DNA of 64,000 nt, taken from contig NZ_CP063808.1 of the NCBI RefSeq assembly GCF_018128905.1, positions 1,364,001-1,428,000 of the forward strand, in the 5' to 3' direction. Shown here one piece after another: positions 1 to 10,663 of this stretch. Position 1 is the stretch's first letter, and each line of letters opens with the position of its first letter. Below the pieces are notes generated by a model. That model saw only the letters and a list, made by a program, of their open reading frames with translations. It was not told the origin of the DNA and ran no database searches. This DNA comes from Streptomyces sp. A2-16 (GTDB lineage Bacteria > Actinomycetota > Actinomycetes > Streptomycetales > Streptomycetaceae). The position numbers and the translations under genes were made by a program.

Positions 1-937
1 CCAGTACCCGAACGGCTTCGACTTCCAGTTCGGCATCACCGAGTCGACCCAGACCAAGCGTCTGATCGCCGACCAGGGCGAGGACAAGACCGCCATCCAG
101 CTCACCGGCGGTGTCGAGGCCACGCAGATCCAGGACGTCATCGGCAACGCGGCCGTCAGCAAGCGCACGGTCAAGGGCTACCAGCCCTACGTCATGCAGC
201 TGACGTTCAACCTGGACCGCGTGAAGGACATCAAGGTCCGTCAGGCCATCACCTACGCGGTCAACTCGAAGTCGCTCATCGCCGGTGAGGGCGGTGCCTA
301 CGGCGGCGACGTGGCCCCGAACTACTTCGCCCCGACCCTGCCGGGCTACGAGGCGAGCTACGACCCGTACGGCCGCCTGAAGGCGCCGCAGGGCAACATC
401 GCGAAGGCCAAGGAGATCCTCAAGACGGTCCCGGCCGCCGAGAAGAAGGTCGTCTTCGCCTACGCCAACAGCGAGAACGGCCAGAAGCGCAAGGTCGCCA
501 TCGAGGACGCCCTCACCAAGGTCGGCTTCAACGTCGTCTCCAAGGAGATCGACGCGGCGAGCTACTACGAGCAGATCGGCAAGCTCGACAACCCGTACGA
601 CATGTACATCTCCGGCTGGGGCCAGGACTGGCCGTCGCCGGGTACGGTCATCACGCCCGTCTACGACGGTGCCCAGGTGGCCGACGGTTCGCCGAACTAC
701 TCGCACGTCAAGGACCCGAAGGTCGACGCCCTGATCAAGAAGGCGCTCGCCGAGGACCCGACCGCGGCTGCCAAGACCTGGAAGGAAGCCCAGCACTACC
801 TGCTGGAGAAGGTCATCCCGGCCGCCCCGCTCTGGTACACCAAGCAGTTCCAGCTCTCCGGGTCGAGCATCGGTGGCGCCCGCTACGGCTCGGTGTCCAG
901 CCTCATCGACATCAACCGCCTGTACGTGAAGTCGTAA
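1..937 (+). CDS. bldKB: BldKB-like oligopeptide-binding lipoprotein, C-terminal part (5' end outside window)
   Basis: The reading frame is open from base 2 and lacks its start, so only about 311 C-terminal residues of a family 5 extracellular solute-binding protein (SBP_bac_5) are present. It would capture oligopeptides at the outer membrane face and deliver them to the permease encoded next. Visible family features are the VRQAITYAVN stretch and the SGWGQDWPSP stretch near the end. The order binding protein, permease, ATPase, ATPase, just upstream of a second peptide importer and mshB, matches S. coelicolor bldKB-KE as I remember it; bldKA would lie upstream. In S. coelicolor BldK imports a signal needed for aerial growth. 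The family call is firm; the bldK name rests on order and position. Confidence 0.85.
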   Translation, partial: QYPNGFDFQFGITESTQTKRLIADQGEDKTAIQLTGGVEATQIQDVIGNAAVSKRTVKGYQPYVMQLTFNLDRVKDIKVRQAITYAVNSKSLIAGEGGAYGGDVAPNYFAPTLPGYEASYDPYGRLKAPQGNIAKAKEILKTVPAAEKKVVFAYANSENGQKRKVAIEDALTKVGFNVVSKEIDAASYYEQIGKLDNPYDMYISGWGQDWPSPGTVITPVYDGAQVADGSPNYSHVKDPKVDALIKKALAEDPTAAAKTWKEAQHYLLEKVIPAAPLWYTKQFQLSGSSIGGARYGSVSSLIDINRLYVKS

Positions 938-1035
938 CTCTCTACGGCTGATCGCGGGGGTGCGCACCAGGCGGAGCGCACCCCCGCACCTCCGTGAAAC
1001 CTTCCACCGTCTCCGCAGAGAGCAGCCCTCCCGCC

Positions 1036-2013
1036 ATGTTTCAGTTCATCATCCGGCGCACGGTCGGTGCCCTGGTCACCCTGTTCCTCATCGGCGCCGC
1101 AACGTTCTTCCTGTTCGTCGCCGCGCCCTCCGACTACGCCTCCCTGGCCTGTGGCAAGGACTGCTCGCCCGCGAGACTCGAGGACATCCGGCAGGCACTC
1201 GGCCTCAACCTGCCGATCCACCAGCAGTTCTGGGACTTCATGTCCGGCATCGTGGTCGGCCGTGACTTCCCGACCGGGCACTGCAGTGCGCCCTGTCTCG
1301 GCCAGTCGTTCTACTCGGGCGACATGGTCTGGTCGACCATCATGGACCGCTTCCCGACGACCCTGACGCTCACCGCGGGCGGTGCGGTCGTCTTCGTCAT
1401 CGTCGGTGTGGGCGCCGGCATGATCGCCGCCTACCGGCGCGGCACCCTGATCGACAAGGTCGCCACCGGTGTGTCCATGGTGCTCAGTTCGTTCCAGATC
1501 TACGTGCTCGGCCCCATCGTCCTGCTGATCTTCGTCTACAGCACGGGCTGGATGGACAACCCGGCCTACCACCCGATCACCGACGACCCCTGGAAGTGGT
1601 TCACCGGCATGCTGCTGCCGGTGCTGGTGATGGCCACGATCTTCACCGCGCAGTACACGCGTATGGCGCGTTCCTCGATGATCGAGCAGCTCGCGGAGGA
1701 ACACGTCCGCACCGCCCGCGCCAAGGGCATGTCGAACAGGTACGTCTTCTTCCGCTACGCCTGGCGCGGTTCGATGATCCCCATCGTCACCGTCCTCGGT
1801 ATCGACATCAGCGCCATGCTCGGCGGCGCCGTGGTCACCGAGCTGACCTTCTCGCTCCAGGGGATCGGCCGTCTCGCCGTGGACGGCGCGGTCCACAAGG
1901 ACCTGCCGCTCACCATGGGTGTCATGCTGTTCGGTGCCTTCTTCATCCTGATCGTCAACATCCTCACCGACATCGCGTACGCCTACATCGACCCGCGCGT
2001 CCGGCTCTCCTAG
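1036..2013 (+). CDS. bldKC: BldKC-like peptide ABC transporter permease (DppB type)
   Basis: This 325-residue inner-membrane permease (BPD_transp_1 family, DppB/OppB type) forms half of the transmembrane channel. It has an N-terminal membrane segment after FQFIIRR, a loop rich in Cys/Gly, and about five further segments. The cytoplasmic EAA-type loop (HVRTARAKGMSNRYVFFRYA) contacts the ATPases. I chose the ATG at 1036 over an in-frame GTG at 994 because DppB proteins normally begin with a short basic leader directly before the first membrane helix. It lies 98 bp after the binding-protein gene and 15 bp before the next ATPase gene, so it is co-transcribed. The partner permease (KA) should be upstream of the window. 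Confidence 0.88.
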   Translation: MFQFIIRRTVGALVTLFLIGAATFFLFVAAPSDYASLACGKDCSPARLEDIRQALGLNLPIHQQFWDFMSGIVVGRDFPTGHCSAPCLGQSFYSGDMVWSTIMDRFPTTLTLTAGGAVVFVIVGVGAGMIAAYRRGTLIDKVATGVSMVLSSFQIYVLGPIVLLIFVYSTGWMDNPAYHPITDDPWKWFTGMLLPVLVMATIFTAQYTRMARSSMIEQLAEEHVRTARAKGMSNRYVFFRYAWRGSMIPIVTVLGIDISAMLGGAVVTELTFSLQGIGRLAVDGAVHKDLPLTMGVMLFGAFFILIVNILTDIAYAYIDPRVRLS

Positions 2014-2028
2014 GAAGAACGAACCACC

Positions 2029-3090
2029 GTGACCACACTGACCAAGACCGAGGACGCGCCGGCCCCGACCGGTCCGGAGAGCTTCCTCTCGGTGCGTGAT
2101 CTGAAGGTGCAGTTCTCCACCGAGGACGGCATCGTCAAGGCGGTCGACGGCCTCTCCTTCGACGTCGAGCGCGGCAAGACCCTGGGCATCGTCGGCGAGT
2201 CCGGCTCGGGCAAGTCCGTCACCAACCTGACGATCCTGGGCCTGCACAACCCCCGCAGCAGCTCCGTCGACGGCGAGATCGTCCTCGACGGCAAGGAGCT
2301 CGTCACCGCCTCGGAGCGGGAGCTGGAGCAGCTCCGCGGCAACAAGATGGCGATGATCTTCCAGGACCCGCTGACCGCGCTGTCGCCGTTCTACACGGTG
2401 GGCCGCCAGCTGTCCGAGCCGTTCATGAAGCACCGCGGCGCCTCCAAGAAGGACGCCAAGGACCGGGCCGTCCAGCTTCTGGAGAAGGTCGGCATCCCGC
2501 AGCCCAAGGCGCGCTTCGACGACTACCCGCACCAGTTCTCCGGCGGTATGCGCCAGCGCGCGATGATTGCCATGGCGCTGATGTGCGACCCCGAGCTGCT
2601 GATCGCCGACGAGCCGACCACCGCGCTGGACGTCACCGTGCAGGCCCAGATCCTGGACCTGCTCAAGGACCTCCAGCAGGAGTTCGGCTCCGCGATCATC
2701 TTCATCACGCACGACCTCGGCGTCATCTCCAACATGGCCGACGACCTGCTGGTGATGTACGCGGGCCGGGCCGTGGAGCGCGGCTCCGTCCGGGAGGTCC
2801 TGGGCGCGCCCAAGCACCCCTACACCTGGGGTCTGCTGAGCTCCATGCCCCGCCTCGACGGCGACATCAACGAGGCGCTCGAGCCGATCCCCGGCTCGCC
2901 GCCCTCGCTGCTCAACCCGCCCTCCGGCTGCCCGTTCCACCCGCGGTGCGCCTTCAAGGACGAGGTGCCGGGCACGCTGTGCACCGACTCCCGTCCGCCG
3001 CTGGGCGAGGGGCGCGCCTCCGCGTGCCACCTGACGGCCGAGCAGAAGCAGTCCATCTTCATCGACAAGATCCAGCCCCGGCTGCGCTAG
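2029..3090 (+). CDS. bldKD: BldKD-like peptide ABC transporter ATP-binding protein (DppD type)
   Basis: This 353-residue cytoplasmic ATPase of the oligopeptide importer starts at a GTG. Walker A (GESGSGKS) is near residues 55-62, the signature FSGGMRQR near 170, Walker B ([12 protein letters not shown]) near 190, and the switch histidine lies in ITHDLGV. The C-terminal oligopeptide-transporter extension (oligo_HPY) carries the usual [11 protein letters not shown] motif. It is the DppD partner of the heterodimer whose other half is encoded 13 bp downstream. Confidence 0.9.
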   Translation: MTTLTKTEDAPAPTGPESFLSVRDLKVQFSTEDGIVKAVDGLSFDVERGKTLGIVGESGSGKSVTNLTILGLHNPRSSSVDGEIVLDGKELVTASERELEQLRGNKMAMIFQDPLTALSPFYTVGRQLSEPFMKHRGASKKDAKDRAVQLLEKVGIPQPKARFDDYPHQFSGGMRQRAMIAMALMCDPELLIADEPTTALDVTVQAQILDLLKDLQQEFGSAIIFITHDLGVISNMADDLLVMYAGRAVERGSVREVLGAPKHPYTWGLLSSMPRLDGDINEALEPIPGSPPSLLNPPSGCPFHPRCAFKDEVPGTLCTDSRPPLGEGRASACHLTAEQKQSIFIDKIQPRLR

Positions 3091-3103
3091 GGAGATCCGA
3101 GAC

Positions 3104-4249
<1,146 letters not shown>

Positions 4250-4269
4250 CACCCCACGCACGACCCCTG

Positions 4270-4303
4270 ACCGGGGGCGGAGGCCACGGCCTCCGCCCCC
4301 GGT
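4270..4303 (+). terminator. Terminator after the bldK-like operon
   Basis: A perfect 16-bp GC inverted repeat (arms 4270-4285 and 4288-4303) starts 20 bp after the stop codon. It has almost no loop and no long T-run, which is usual for Streptomyces. Confidence 0.8.
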
Positions 4304-4421
4304 CGTCGTATGTCTGCTCAGGCGTGCCCGCTCGCTGCCCCCAACGGCCTAGCCAGACATGCGGAATGCCGTCCTTGATCCGATATTGGCCGGTAACGGA
4401 TCAGTCTTGAGGAGGCACTCC

Positions 4422-6065
4422 ATGCGTGGAGCCACGCACGCCAAATGGGCCGCCTGCGCGGCGGCGGTAGCCCTCGCGGGGACGGCCTGCGGCGGTGGGG
4501 ACAGCGGCAGCGACAGCGGCGGCAGCAGTGACGGCAGCGCGGTGCTGAGCTCGTCCTGGGGCGACCCCCAGAACCCGCTGGAGCCGGCCAACACCAACGA
4601 GGTGCAGGGCGGCAAGGTCCTCGACATGATCTTCCGCAGCCTGAAGAAGTACAACCCGGAGACCGGCAAGGCCGAGGACATGCTCGCCGAGAAGATCGAG
4701 ACGAGCGACTCGCAGAACTTCACCGTCACGGTCAAGGACGGCTGGACCTTCAGCAACGGCGAGAAGGTCACCGCCCAGTCGTTCGTGGACGCCTGGAACT
4801 ACGGGGCCTCCCTCAAGAACAACCAGAAGAACGCCTACTTCTTCGGCTACATCGACGGCTACGACAAGACGCACCCCGAGGACGGCAGCAAGCAGACCGC
4901 CGACACCCTCTCCGGCCTGAAGGTCACCGGCCCCAGAACCTTCACCGTCAAGCTCAACCAGAAGTTCTCGACCTTCCCCGACACCCTCGGCTACCCCGCC
5001 TACGCCCCGCTCCCGCAGGCCTTCTTCAAGGACCACGCGGGCTGGCTGCAGAAGCCGGTCGGCAACGGGCCCTACACCATCGAGTCGTACACCAAGGGCT
5101 CGCAGATGGCCCTAAAGAAGTGGGACGGCTACACCGGCCCCGACAAGGCGCAGAACGGCGGGGTGACCCTCAAGGTCTACACCGACAACAACACCGCCTA
5201 CACCGACCTCATGGCCGGCAACCTCGACCTCGTCGACGACGTCCCGGCCGCCCAGCTCAAGAACGTCAAGAACGACCTGGGCGGTCGGTACATCAACACT
5301 CCCGCCGGCATCATCCAGACCCTCGCCTTCCCGTTCTACGACAAGAACTGGAACAAGGCCGGGATGGAGAAGGTCCGCACGGGCCTGTCCCGCGCGATCA
5401 ACCGCGAACAGATCACCGAGACCATCTTCCAGAAGACCCGCACCCCCGCCACCGACTGGACCTCCCCGGTCCTCGGCAAGGAGGGCGGCTTCCAGGACGG
5501 ACTGTGCGGGGACGCCTGCGACTACGACCCCGCCGCCGCCAAGAAGCTCATCCAGGAGGGCGGCGGTCTCCCCGGCGGCCAGATCAAGATCACGTACAAC
5601 GCGGACACCGGCTCCCACAAGCAGTGGGTCGACGCCGTCTGCAACTCCATCAACAACGCGCTCGACAACGACAAGGCCTGCGTCGGCAACCCCGTCGGCA
5701 CCTTCGCCGACTTCCGCAGCCAGATCACCGCGAAGAAGATGAGCGGCCCCTTCCGCGCCGGCTGGCAGATGGACTACCCGCTCATCCAGAACTTCCTCCA
5801 GCCGCTCTACTACACCAACGCCTCCTCCAACGACGGCAAGTGGTCCAACAAGGACTTCGACAAGCTCGTCAACGAGGCCAACGCCGAGACCGACACCGGC
5901 AAGGCCATCGAGAAGTTCCAGCAGGCCGAGGAGGTCGTACGGGACAACATGGCCGCCATCCCGCTCTGGTACCAGAACGGCAGCGCGGGCTACTCCGAGC
6001 GGCTCTCCAACGTGAAGCTCAACCCGTTCAGCGTCCCCGTCTACAACGAGATCAAGGTCGGCTGA
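4422..6065 (+). CDS. Peptide ABC transporter substrate-binding lipoprotein
   Basis: This 547-residue SBP_bac_5 lipoprotein is the receptor of the second peptide importer. The ATG at 4422 is preceded by a good ribosome site (GAGGAGG). It gives an N-terminal signal ending in a lipobox (LAGTAC) with Cys23 as the lipidated residue, followed by a Gly/Ser/Asp linker. An upstream in-frame start at 4359 would add residues before the signal peptide and is unlikely. Receptor features include the SWGDPQNPLEP start of the mature domain and a VRTGLSRAINREQ helix. Genes for permease B, permease C and both ATPases follow in order. Confidence 0.9.
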   Translation: MRGATHAKWAACAAAVALAGTACGGGDSGSDSGGSSDGSAVLSSSWGDPQNPLEPANTNEVQGGKVLDMIFRSLKKYNPETGKAEDMLAEKIETSDSQNFTVTVKDGWTFSNGEKVTAQSFVDAWNYGASLKNNQKNAYFFGYIDGYDKTHPEDGSKQTADTLSGLKVTGPRTFTVKLNQKFSTFPDTLGYPAYAPLPQAFFKDHAGWLQKPVGNGPYTIESYTKGSQMALKKWDGYTGPDKAQNGGVTLKVYTDNNTAYTDLMAGNLDLVDDVPAAQLKNVKNDLGGRYINTPAGIIQTLAFPFYDKNWNKAGMEKVRTGLSRAINREQITETIFQKTRTPATDWTSPVLGKEGGFQDGLCGDACDYDPAAAKKLIQEGGGLPGGQIKITYNADTGSHKQWVDAVCNSINNALDNDKACVGNPVGTFADFRSQITAKKMSGPFRAGWQMDYPLIQNFLQPLYYTNASSNDGKWSNKDFDKLVNEANAETDTGKAIEKFQQAEEVVRDNMAAIPLWYQNGSAGYSERLSNVKLNPFSVPVYNEIKVG

Positions 6066-6072
6066 GCGCGCC

Positions 6073-6996
6073 ATGGGACGGTACGTCGTCCGGCGCCTGC
6101 TCCAGATGATCCCGGTGTTCATCGGGTCGACCCTGCTGATCTTCCTCATGGTGAACGTGATGGGCGACCCCATCGCGGGCCTGTGCGGCGACAAGCAGTG
6201 CGACGCGGCGACGGCCGCCCAGCTCAAGAAGGAGTTCGGCCTCGACAAGCCGGTCTGGCAGCAATACCTGACCTACATGGGGAACGTCTTCACCGGCGAC
6301 TTCGGCACCGCCTTCAACGGCCAGAAGGTCACCGAGCTGATGGCGACGGCGTTCCCCGTGACCATCCGGCTGACGATCGTCGCGATCCTCATCGAGATCG
6401 TCGTCGGCATCACCCTGGGCGTGATCACCGGACTCAAGCGGGGCCGGCCCGTGGACACCTCCGTCCTGCTCCTCACCCTCGTCGTGATCTCCATCCCCAC
6501 CTTCGTCACCGGTCTGCTGCTCCAGCTGCTCCTCGGTGTCGAGTGGGGCTGGATCAAACCCTCGGTGTCCACGGACGCCACCTTCGGCGAGCTCCTCGTG
6601 CCCGGCCTGGTCCTCGCGTCCGTGTCACTCGCGTACGTCACCCGGCTGACCCGCACGTCCATCGCGGAGAACCGGCGCTCCGACTACGTCCGCACCGCCG
6701 TGGCGAAGGGCCTGCCCAGACACCGGGTCATCGTGCGGCACCTGCTCCGCAACTCGCTCATCCCCGTCGTCACCTTCATCGGCACCGACATCGGCGCCTT
6801 GATGGGCGGGGCGATCGTCACCGAGCGCATCTTCAACATCCACGGCGTCGGCTACCAGCTCTACCAGGGCATCCTGCGCCAGAACACCCAGACCGTGGTC
6901 GGCTTCGTCACCGTCCTGGTCCTGGTGTTCCTGGTGGCCAACCTGCTCGTCGACCTCCTGTACGCCGTCCTCGACCCCAGGATCCGCTATGCCTGA
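6073..6996 (+). CDS. Peptide ABC transporter permease (DppB type)
   Basis: This 307-residue membrane protein begins MGRYVVRRLLQMIPVF, the classic DppB start, and has about six transmembrane segments. The EAA loop is the stretch YVRTAVAKGLPRHRVIVRHL. It lies 7 bp after the binding-protein gene and its end overlaps the next gene by 8 bp, indicating translational coupling. Confidence 0.92.
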   Translation: MGRYVVRRLLQMIPVFIGSTLLIFLMVNVMGDPIAGLCGDKQCDAATAAQLKKEFGLDKPVWQQYLTYMGNVFTGDFGTAFNGQKVTELMATAFPVTIRLTIVAILIEIVVGITLGVITGLKRGRPVDTSVLLLTLVVISIPTFVTGLLLQLLLGVEWGWIKPSVSTDATFGELLVPGLVLASVSLAYVTRLTRTSIAENRRSDYVRTAVAKGLPRHRVIVRHLLRNSLIPVVTFIGTDIGALMGGAIVTERIFNIHGVGYQLYQGILRQNTQTVVGFVTVLVLVFLVANLLVDLLYAVLDPRIRYA

Positions 6997-8002
6997 CCCG
7001 ATGCCGCAGGAGCCGTACATGTCCGGCGGGGGCCGCGCTCCCGAGGACGGCGCGATCGCCGCGACCGGCATGGGCGGCGCCATGGACCTCGCCACCAGTG
7101 AGGGCGAGACGCTGGAGCGGGCGCCGACCGGCCCGGACGGCTCGGGCCCCTCGGAGAAGCCCCGCTCCCTGTGGTCCGACGCCTGGCGCGACCTGCGCCG
7201 CAACCCCGTCTTCCTCATCTCCGCCCTGGTGATCATCTTCCTGGTCGTCATCTCCCTGTGGCCGTCGCTGATCGCGTCCGGCAACCCGCTCAAGTGCGAC
7301 CTCTCCAAGGCCCAGGAGGGCTCCCAGCCGGGCCATCCCTTCGGCTTCGACGGCCAGGGCTGCGACGTCTACACGCGCACGGTGTACGGCGCCCGTACGT
7401 CGGTGACGGTCGGCGTCTGCGCCACGCTGGGCGTCGCGATCCTCGGGTCGATCCTCGGCGGCCTGGCGGGGTTCTTCGGGGGCGCGTGGGACTCGCTCCT
7501 GTCGAGGCTCACCGACATCTTCTTCGCGATCCCGGTGGTGCTGGGCGGTCTGGTGCTCCTGTCGGTCGTCACCAGCAGCACGGTGTGGCCGGTGATCGGG
7601 TTCATGGTGCTGCTGGGCTGGCCGCAGATCTCCCGCATCGCGCGCGGCTCGGTCATCACGGCCAAGCAGAACGACTACGTGCAGGCGGCGCGGGCCCTGG
7701 GCGCCTCCAACTCCCGCCTGCTGCTCCGCCACATCAGCCCGAACGCGGTCGCCCCGGTGATCGTCGTCGCGACCATCGCCCTCGGCACCTACATCGCCCT
7801 GGAGGCGACCCTGTCGTACCTCGGCGTGGGCCTCAAGCCCCCCACGGTCAGCTGGGGCATCGACATCTCCGCCGCCTCCGCGTACATCCGCAACGCCCCG
7901 CACATGCTCCTGTGGCCGGCCGGAGCCCTGGCGATCACCGTCCTCGCCTTCATCATGCTCGGCGACGCGGTCCGCGACGCCCTCGACCCGAAGCTGAGGT
8001 GA
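6989..8002 (+). CDS. Peptide ABC transporter permease (DppC type)
   Basis: This 337-residue permease has a long Gly/Pro-rich N-terminal cytoplasmic tail (about 65 residues), then LRRNPVFLISALVIIF as the first helix, which is typical of DppC. An EAA loop (DYVQAARALGASNSRLLLRH) and about five further helices follow. The protein ends in DALDPKLR. It pairs with the DppB-type protein encoded just upstream. In most homologous operons the ATPase gene follows immediately; here a 534-bp spacer with an imperfect copy of this gene's end intervenes. Confidence 0.92.
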   Translation: MPDPMPQEPYMSGGGRAPEDGAIAATGMGGAMDLATSEGETLERAPTGPDGSGPSEKPRSLWSDAWRDLRRNPVFLISALVIIFLVVISLWPSLIASGNPLKCDLSKAQEGSQPGHPFGFDGQGCDVYTRTVYGARTSVTVGVCATLGVAILGSILGGLAGFFGGAWDSLLSRLTDIFFAIPVVLGGLVLLSVVTSSTVWPVIGFMVLLGWPQISRIARGSVITAKQNDYVQAARALGASNSRLLLRHISPNAVAPVIVVATIALGTYIALEATLSYLGVGLKPPTVSWGIDISAASAYIRNAPHMLLWPAGALAITVLAFIMLGDAVRDALDPKLR

Positions 8003-8536
8003 GCGGACGTGCTGGTGAGCGAGGGGGAGAGGCACACGGGGCCGGACCGGGCAGGCGGGCGTGCGGGCGGCCGGTGGGGCGGGGCGGGTGAGGGGCCGGC
8101 TGGAGCGGTGCGCTCTTTCCGGTGGGGCGGGACGGGTGAGGGGTCCGCTGGGGCGGTGCGTCTTCTCCGGCGGGCCGGGAACCACCGCTTCCGCGTTCCG
8201 TCCGTGCGGCGGCCCGCGTGTCTTTCGGTGCGCCCCCGGCCTTCCCGTCCGCGGCCCTTCGGTCTCCTCGGCGGCGCCCCTTCGGTCTTCCCGCCCGCGT
8301 CCCTCGGCCTTCCAGGCGGTGGTCCTGCCGGACGCGCGGCCGCTCTCGGCGAGCGGACCACGGTGCCGCCGGGACCCCGGTGGGGACCCGTGCCTCGGCC
8401 GTGGGGGTGTGTTCCGGTGGCGGTCGCAGGTGCCGTCGTCCGCCGCGCCACCCCTCTCCCGCCCCAGCCCCCTTGTCCCCCCGCACCGCGGGGCCGCGTC
8501 GCGTCGCGCCCCGATCCGAAGCCGAGGTGAGTCGCC
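8003..8536. repeat. Non-coding low-complexity insert bounded by 31-bp direct repeats
   Basis: Extremely G+C-rich DNA separates the DppC and DppD genes. It is bounded by two imperfect 31-bp direct repeats, 7984-8014 and 8512-8542, with 26 of 31 positions identical. Each contains the end of the permease gene (DPK-x-R stop) and the GTGCTG at the start of the ATPase gene. The repeats are 528 bp apart, a multiple of three. Inside is a 48-bp tandem repeat (8071-8118 and 8119-8166). A 173-codon open frame at 8009-8530 exists, but it is Arg/Pro/Gly-rich in every frame and resembles no protein I know. Confidence 0.6.
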
Positions 8537-9511
8537 GTGCTGCTCGAAGTGCGTGATCTGCAGGTGGAGTTCAGGACCAGGGACGGGGTGGCCAAGGCGG
8601 TCAACGGGGTCGACTACGCGGTGGACGCGGGCGAGACCCTCGCCGTGCTCGGGGAGTCCGGGTCGGGGAAGTCGGTGACCGCGCAGGCGATCATGGGGAT
8701 CCTCGACATGCCTCCGGGAAGGATCACCGGGGGCGAGATCGTGTTCCAGGGGCGGGACCTGCTGAAGCTCAAGGAGGACGAGCGGCGCAAGGTCCGGGGC
8801 GCCGAGATGGCGATGATCTTCCAGGACGCGCTCTCCTCCCTCAACCCCGTGCTCTCCGTCGGCGACCAGCTCGGCGAGATGTTCGTGGTGCATCGGGGCA
8901 TGTCGAAGAAGGAAGCGCGGGCGAAGGCCGTCGAGCTGATGGACCACGTCCGGATCCCGGCCGCCAAGGAACGGGTCAAGGACTACCCGCACCAGTTCTC
9001 CGGCGGCATGCGCCAACGCATCATGATCGCGATGGCGCTCGCCCTGGAACCCGCGCTGATCATCGCCGACGAACCGACCACCGCGCTGGACGTCACCGTC
9101 CAGGCCCAGGTCATGGACCTGCTCGCCGAGCTCCAGCGTGAGTACAACATGGGGCTCATCCTCATCACCCACGACCTCGGTGTGGTCGCGGACGTGGCCG
9201 ACCGGATCGCCGTCATGTACGCCGGGCGGATCGTCGAGCAGGCCCCCGTCCACGACATCTACAAGGCGCCGGCCCACCCCTACACGCGCGGACTCCTCGA
9301 CTCCATCCCCCGTCTCGACCAGAAGGGGCAGGAGCTGTACGCGATCAAGGGACTGCCGCCCAACCTGACGAACATCCCGCCGGGTTGCGCGTTCAACCCC
9401 CGCTGCCCGATGGCCCGGGACGTGTGCCGGACGGACGTACCGCCCCTGTACGACGTTGACGACAGGCGGACGAGTGCCTGTCACTTCTGGACGGAGTGCC
9501 TCAATGGTTGA
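8537..9511 (+). CDS. Peptide ABC transporter ATP-binding protein (DppD type)
   Basis: This 324-residue ATPase starts at GTG ([12 protein letters not shown]). Walker A is GESGSGKS near residue 38, the signature is FSGGMRQR, Walker B is [11 protein letters not shown] and the switch is ITHDLGV. The oligo_HPY end has [11 protein letters not shown]. It works with the DppF-type ATPase encoded next, whose start overlaps its stop by 8 bp. The preceding 528-bp insert may weaken coupling to the permease genes. Confidence 0.92.
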   Translation: MLLEVRDLQVEFRTRDGVAKAVNGVDYAVDAGETLAVLGESGSGKSVTAQAIMGILDMPPGRITGGEIVFQGRDLLKLKEDERRKVRGAEMAMIFQDALSSLNPVLSVGDQLGEMFVVHRGMSKKEARAKAVELMDHVRIPAAKERVKDYPHQFSGGMRQRIMIAMALALEPALIIADEPTTALDVTVQAQVMDLLAELQREYNMGLILITHDLGVVADVADRIAVMYAGRIVEQAPVHDIYKAPAHPYTRGLLDSIPRLDQKGQELYAIKGLPPNLTNIPPGCAFNPRCPMARDVCRTDVPPLYDVDDRRTSACHFWTECLNG

Positions 9512-10541
9512 GCCGATCCTGGAAGTGGGTGGACTGGTCAAGCACTACCCGGTGACCCAGGGCATTGTGTTCAAGAAGCAGGTCGGTGCCGTCAAGGCCG
9601 TCGACGGTGTCGACTTCACCCTCGACAAGGGCGAGACCCTCGGCATCGTCGGGGAGTCGGGCTGCGGCAAGTCGACCGTCGCCAAGATGCTCGTCAACCT
9701 CGAGCGCCCGACACGGGGATTGATCAAGTACAAGGGCGAGGACATCACCAAGCTCTCCGGCAAGGCGCTGAAGTCGGTCCGCCGCAACATCCAGATGGTG
9801 TTCCAGGACCCCTACACCTCGCTCAACCCCCGTATGACGGTCGGCGACATCATCGGGGAGCCCTACGACATCCACCCCGAGGTGGCACCCAAGGGCGACC
9901 GCCGCAGGAAGGTCCAGGACCTGCTGGACGTCGTCGGCCTCAACCCCGAGTACATCAACCGCTATCCGCACCAGTTCTCCGGCGGGCAGCGCCAGCGCAT
10001 CGGCATCGCGCGCGGGCTGGCCCTGCGCCCCGAGGTCATCGTCGCCGACGAACCGGTCTCCGCCCTCGACGTCTCCGTCCAGGCCCAGGTGATCAACCTC
10101 CTGGACCGGCTCCAGTCCGAGTTCGAGCTGTCGTACCTCTTCATCGCGCACGACCTGTCGATCGTCCGTCACATCTCGGACCGGGTCGGGGTGATGTACC
10201 TCGGGCGGATCGTCGAGATCGGCCGGGACACCGAGATCTACGACCATCCGACGCATCCGTACACCCAGGCGCTGCTCTCCGCCGTGCCGGTGCCCGACCC
10301 GGAGGCCCGCGAGCACCGTGAGCGGATCATCCTCGTGGGTGACGTGCCGTCCCCGATGAACATCCCGTCCGGCTGCCGCTTCCGCACCCGCTGCTGGAAG
10401 GCGCAGGAGCGCTGCGCGCTGGAGGTGCCGGCGCTCGCGGTGCCGGCGGAGTTCCGGCTCGCGGACGGACCGGCCGCGCACGACTCGGCGTGCCACTTCG
10501 CAGAGGAGAAGCAGGTGGTGCCGACCGAGGCGCCGGAGTAA
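9504..10541 (+). CDS. Peptide ABC transporter ATP-binding protein (DppF type)
   Basis: This 345-residue ATPase starts at the ATG at 9504 ([16 protein letters not shown]), overlapping the upstream stop. The in-frame start at 9456 would add residues not expected in the family. Walker A is GESGCGKST, the signature is FSGGQRQR, Walker B is [10 protein letters not shown], and the oligo_HPY motif is [11 protein letters not shown]. It is the last gene of the importer operon and converges on the S9 peptidase gene with a shared terminator between them. Confidence 0.92.
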   Translation: MVEPILEVGGLVKHYPVTQGIVFKKQVGAVKAVDGVDFTLDKGETLGIVGESGCGKSTVAKMLVNLERPTRGLIKYKGEDITKLSGKALKSVRRNIQMVFQDPYTSLNPRMTVGDIIGEPYDIHPEVAPKGDRRRKVQDLLDVVGLNPEYINRYPHQFSGGQRQRIGIARGLALRPEVIVADEPVSALDVSVQAQVINLLDRLQSEFELSYLFIAHDLSIVRHISDRVGVMYLGRIVEIGRDTEIYDHPTHPYTQALLSAVPVPDPEAREHRERIILVGDVPSPMNIPSGCRFRTRCWKAQERCALEVPALAVPAEFRLADGPAAHDSACHFAEEKQVVPTEAPE

Positions 10542-10620
10542 CACGGAGGCAACTTGGCTGACCCGGTTCCGATATACGGACGCGTCAGTCTCTAGAGCGT
10601 ACGGCCGTGCGGGTGCCGTA

Positions 10621-10656
10621 AACGGGCCGGGAGGCGCCATGTCCTCCCGGCCCGTT
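10621..10656. terminator. Bidirectional terminator between convergent genes
   Basis: A perfect 14-bp inverted repeat (10621-10634 and 10643-10656) with an 8-nt loop lies between the end of the peptide importer operon and the end of the S9 peptidase gene. Confidence 0.8.
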
Positions 10657-10663
10657 GCCGTGC

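Noticed and set aside
8009..8530. 173-codon frame inside the operon insert as a new gene
   Set aside because: Arg/Pro/Gly-rich in all frames, no plausible ribosome site, repeats and no known domain. Kept only as a repeat region.
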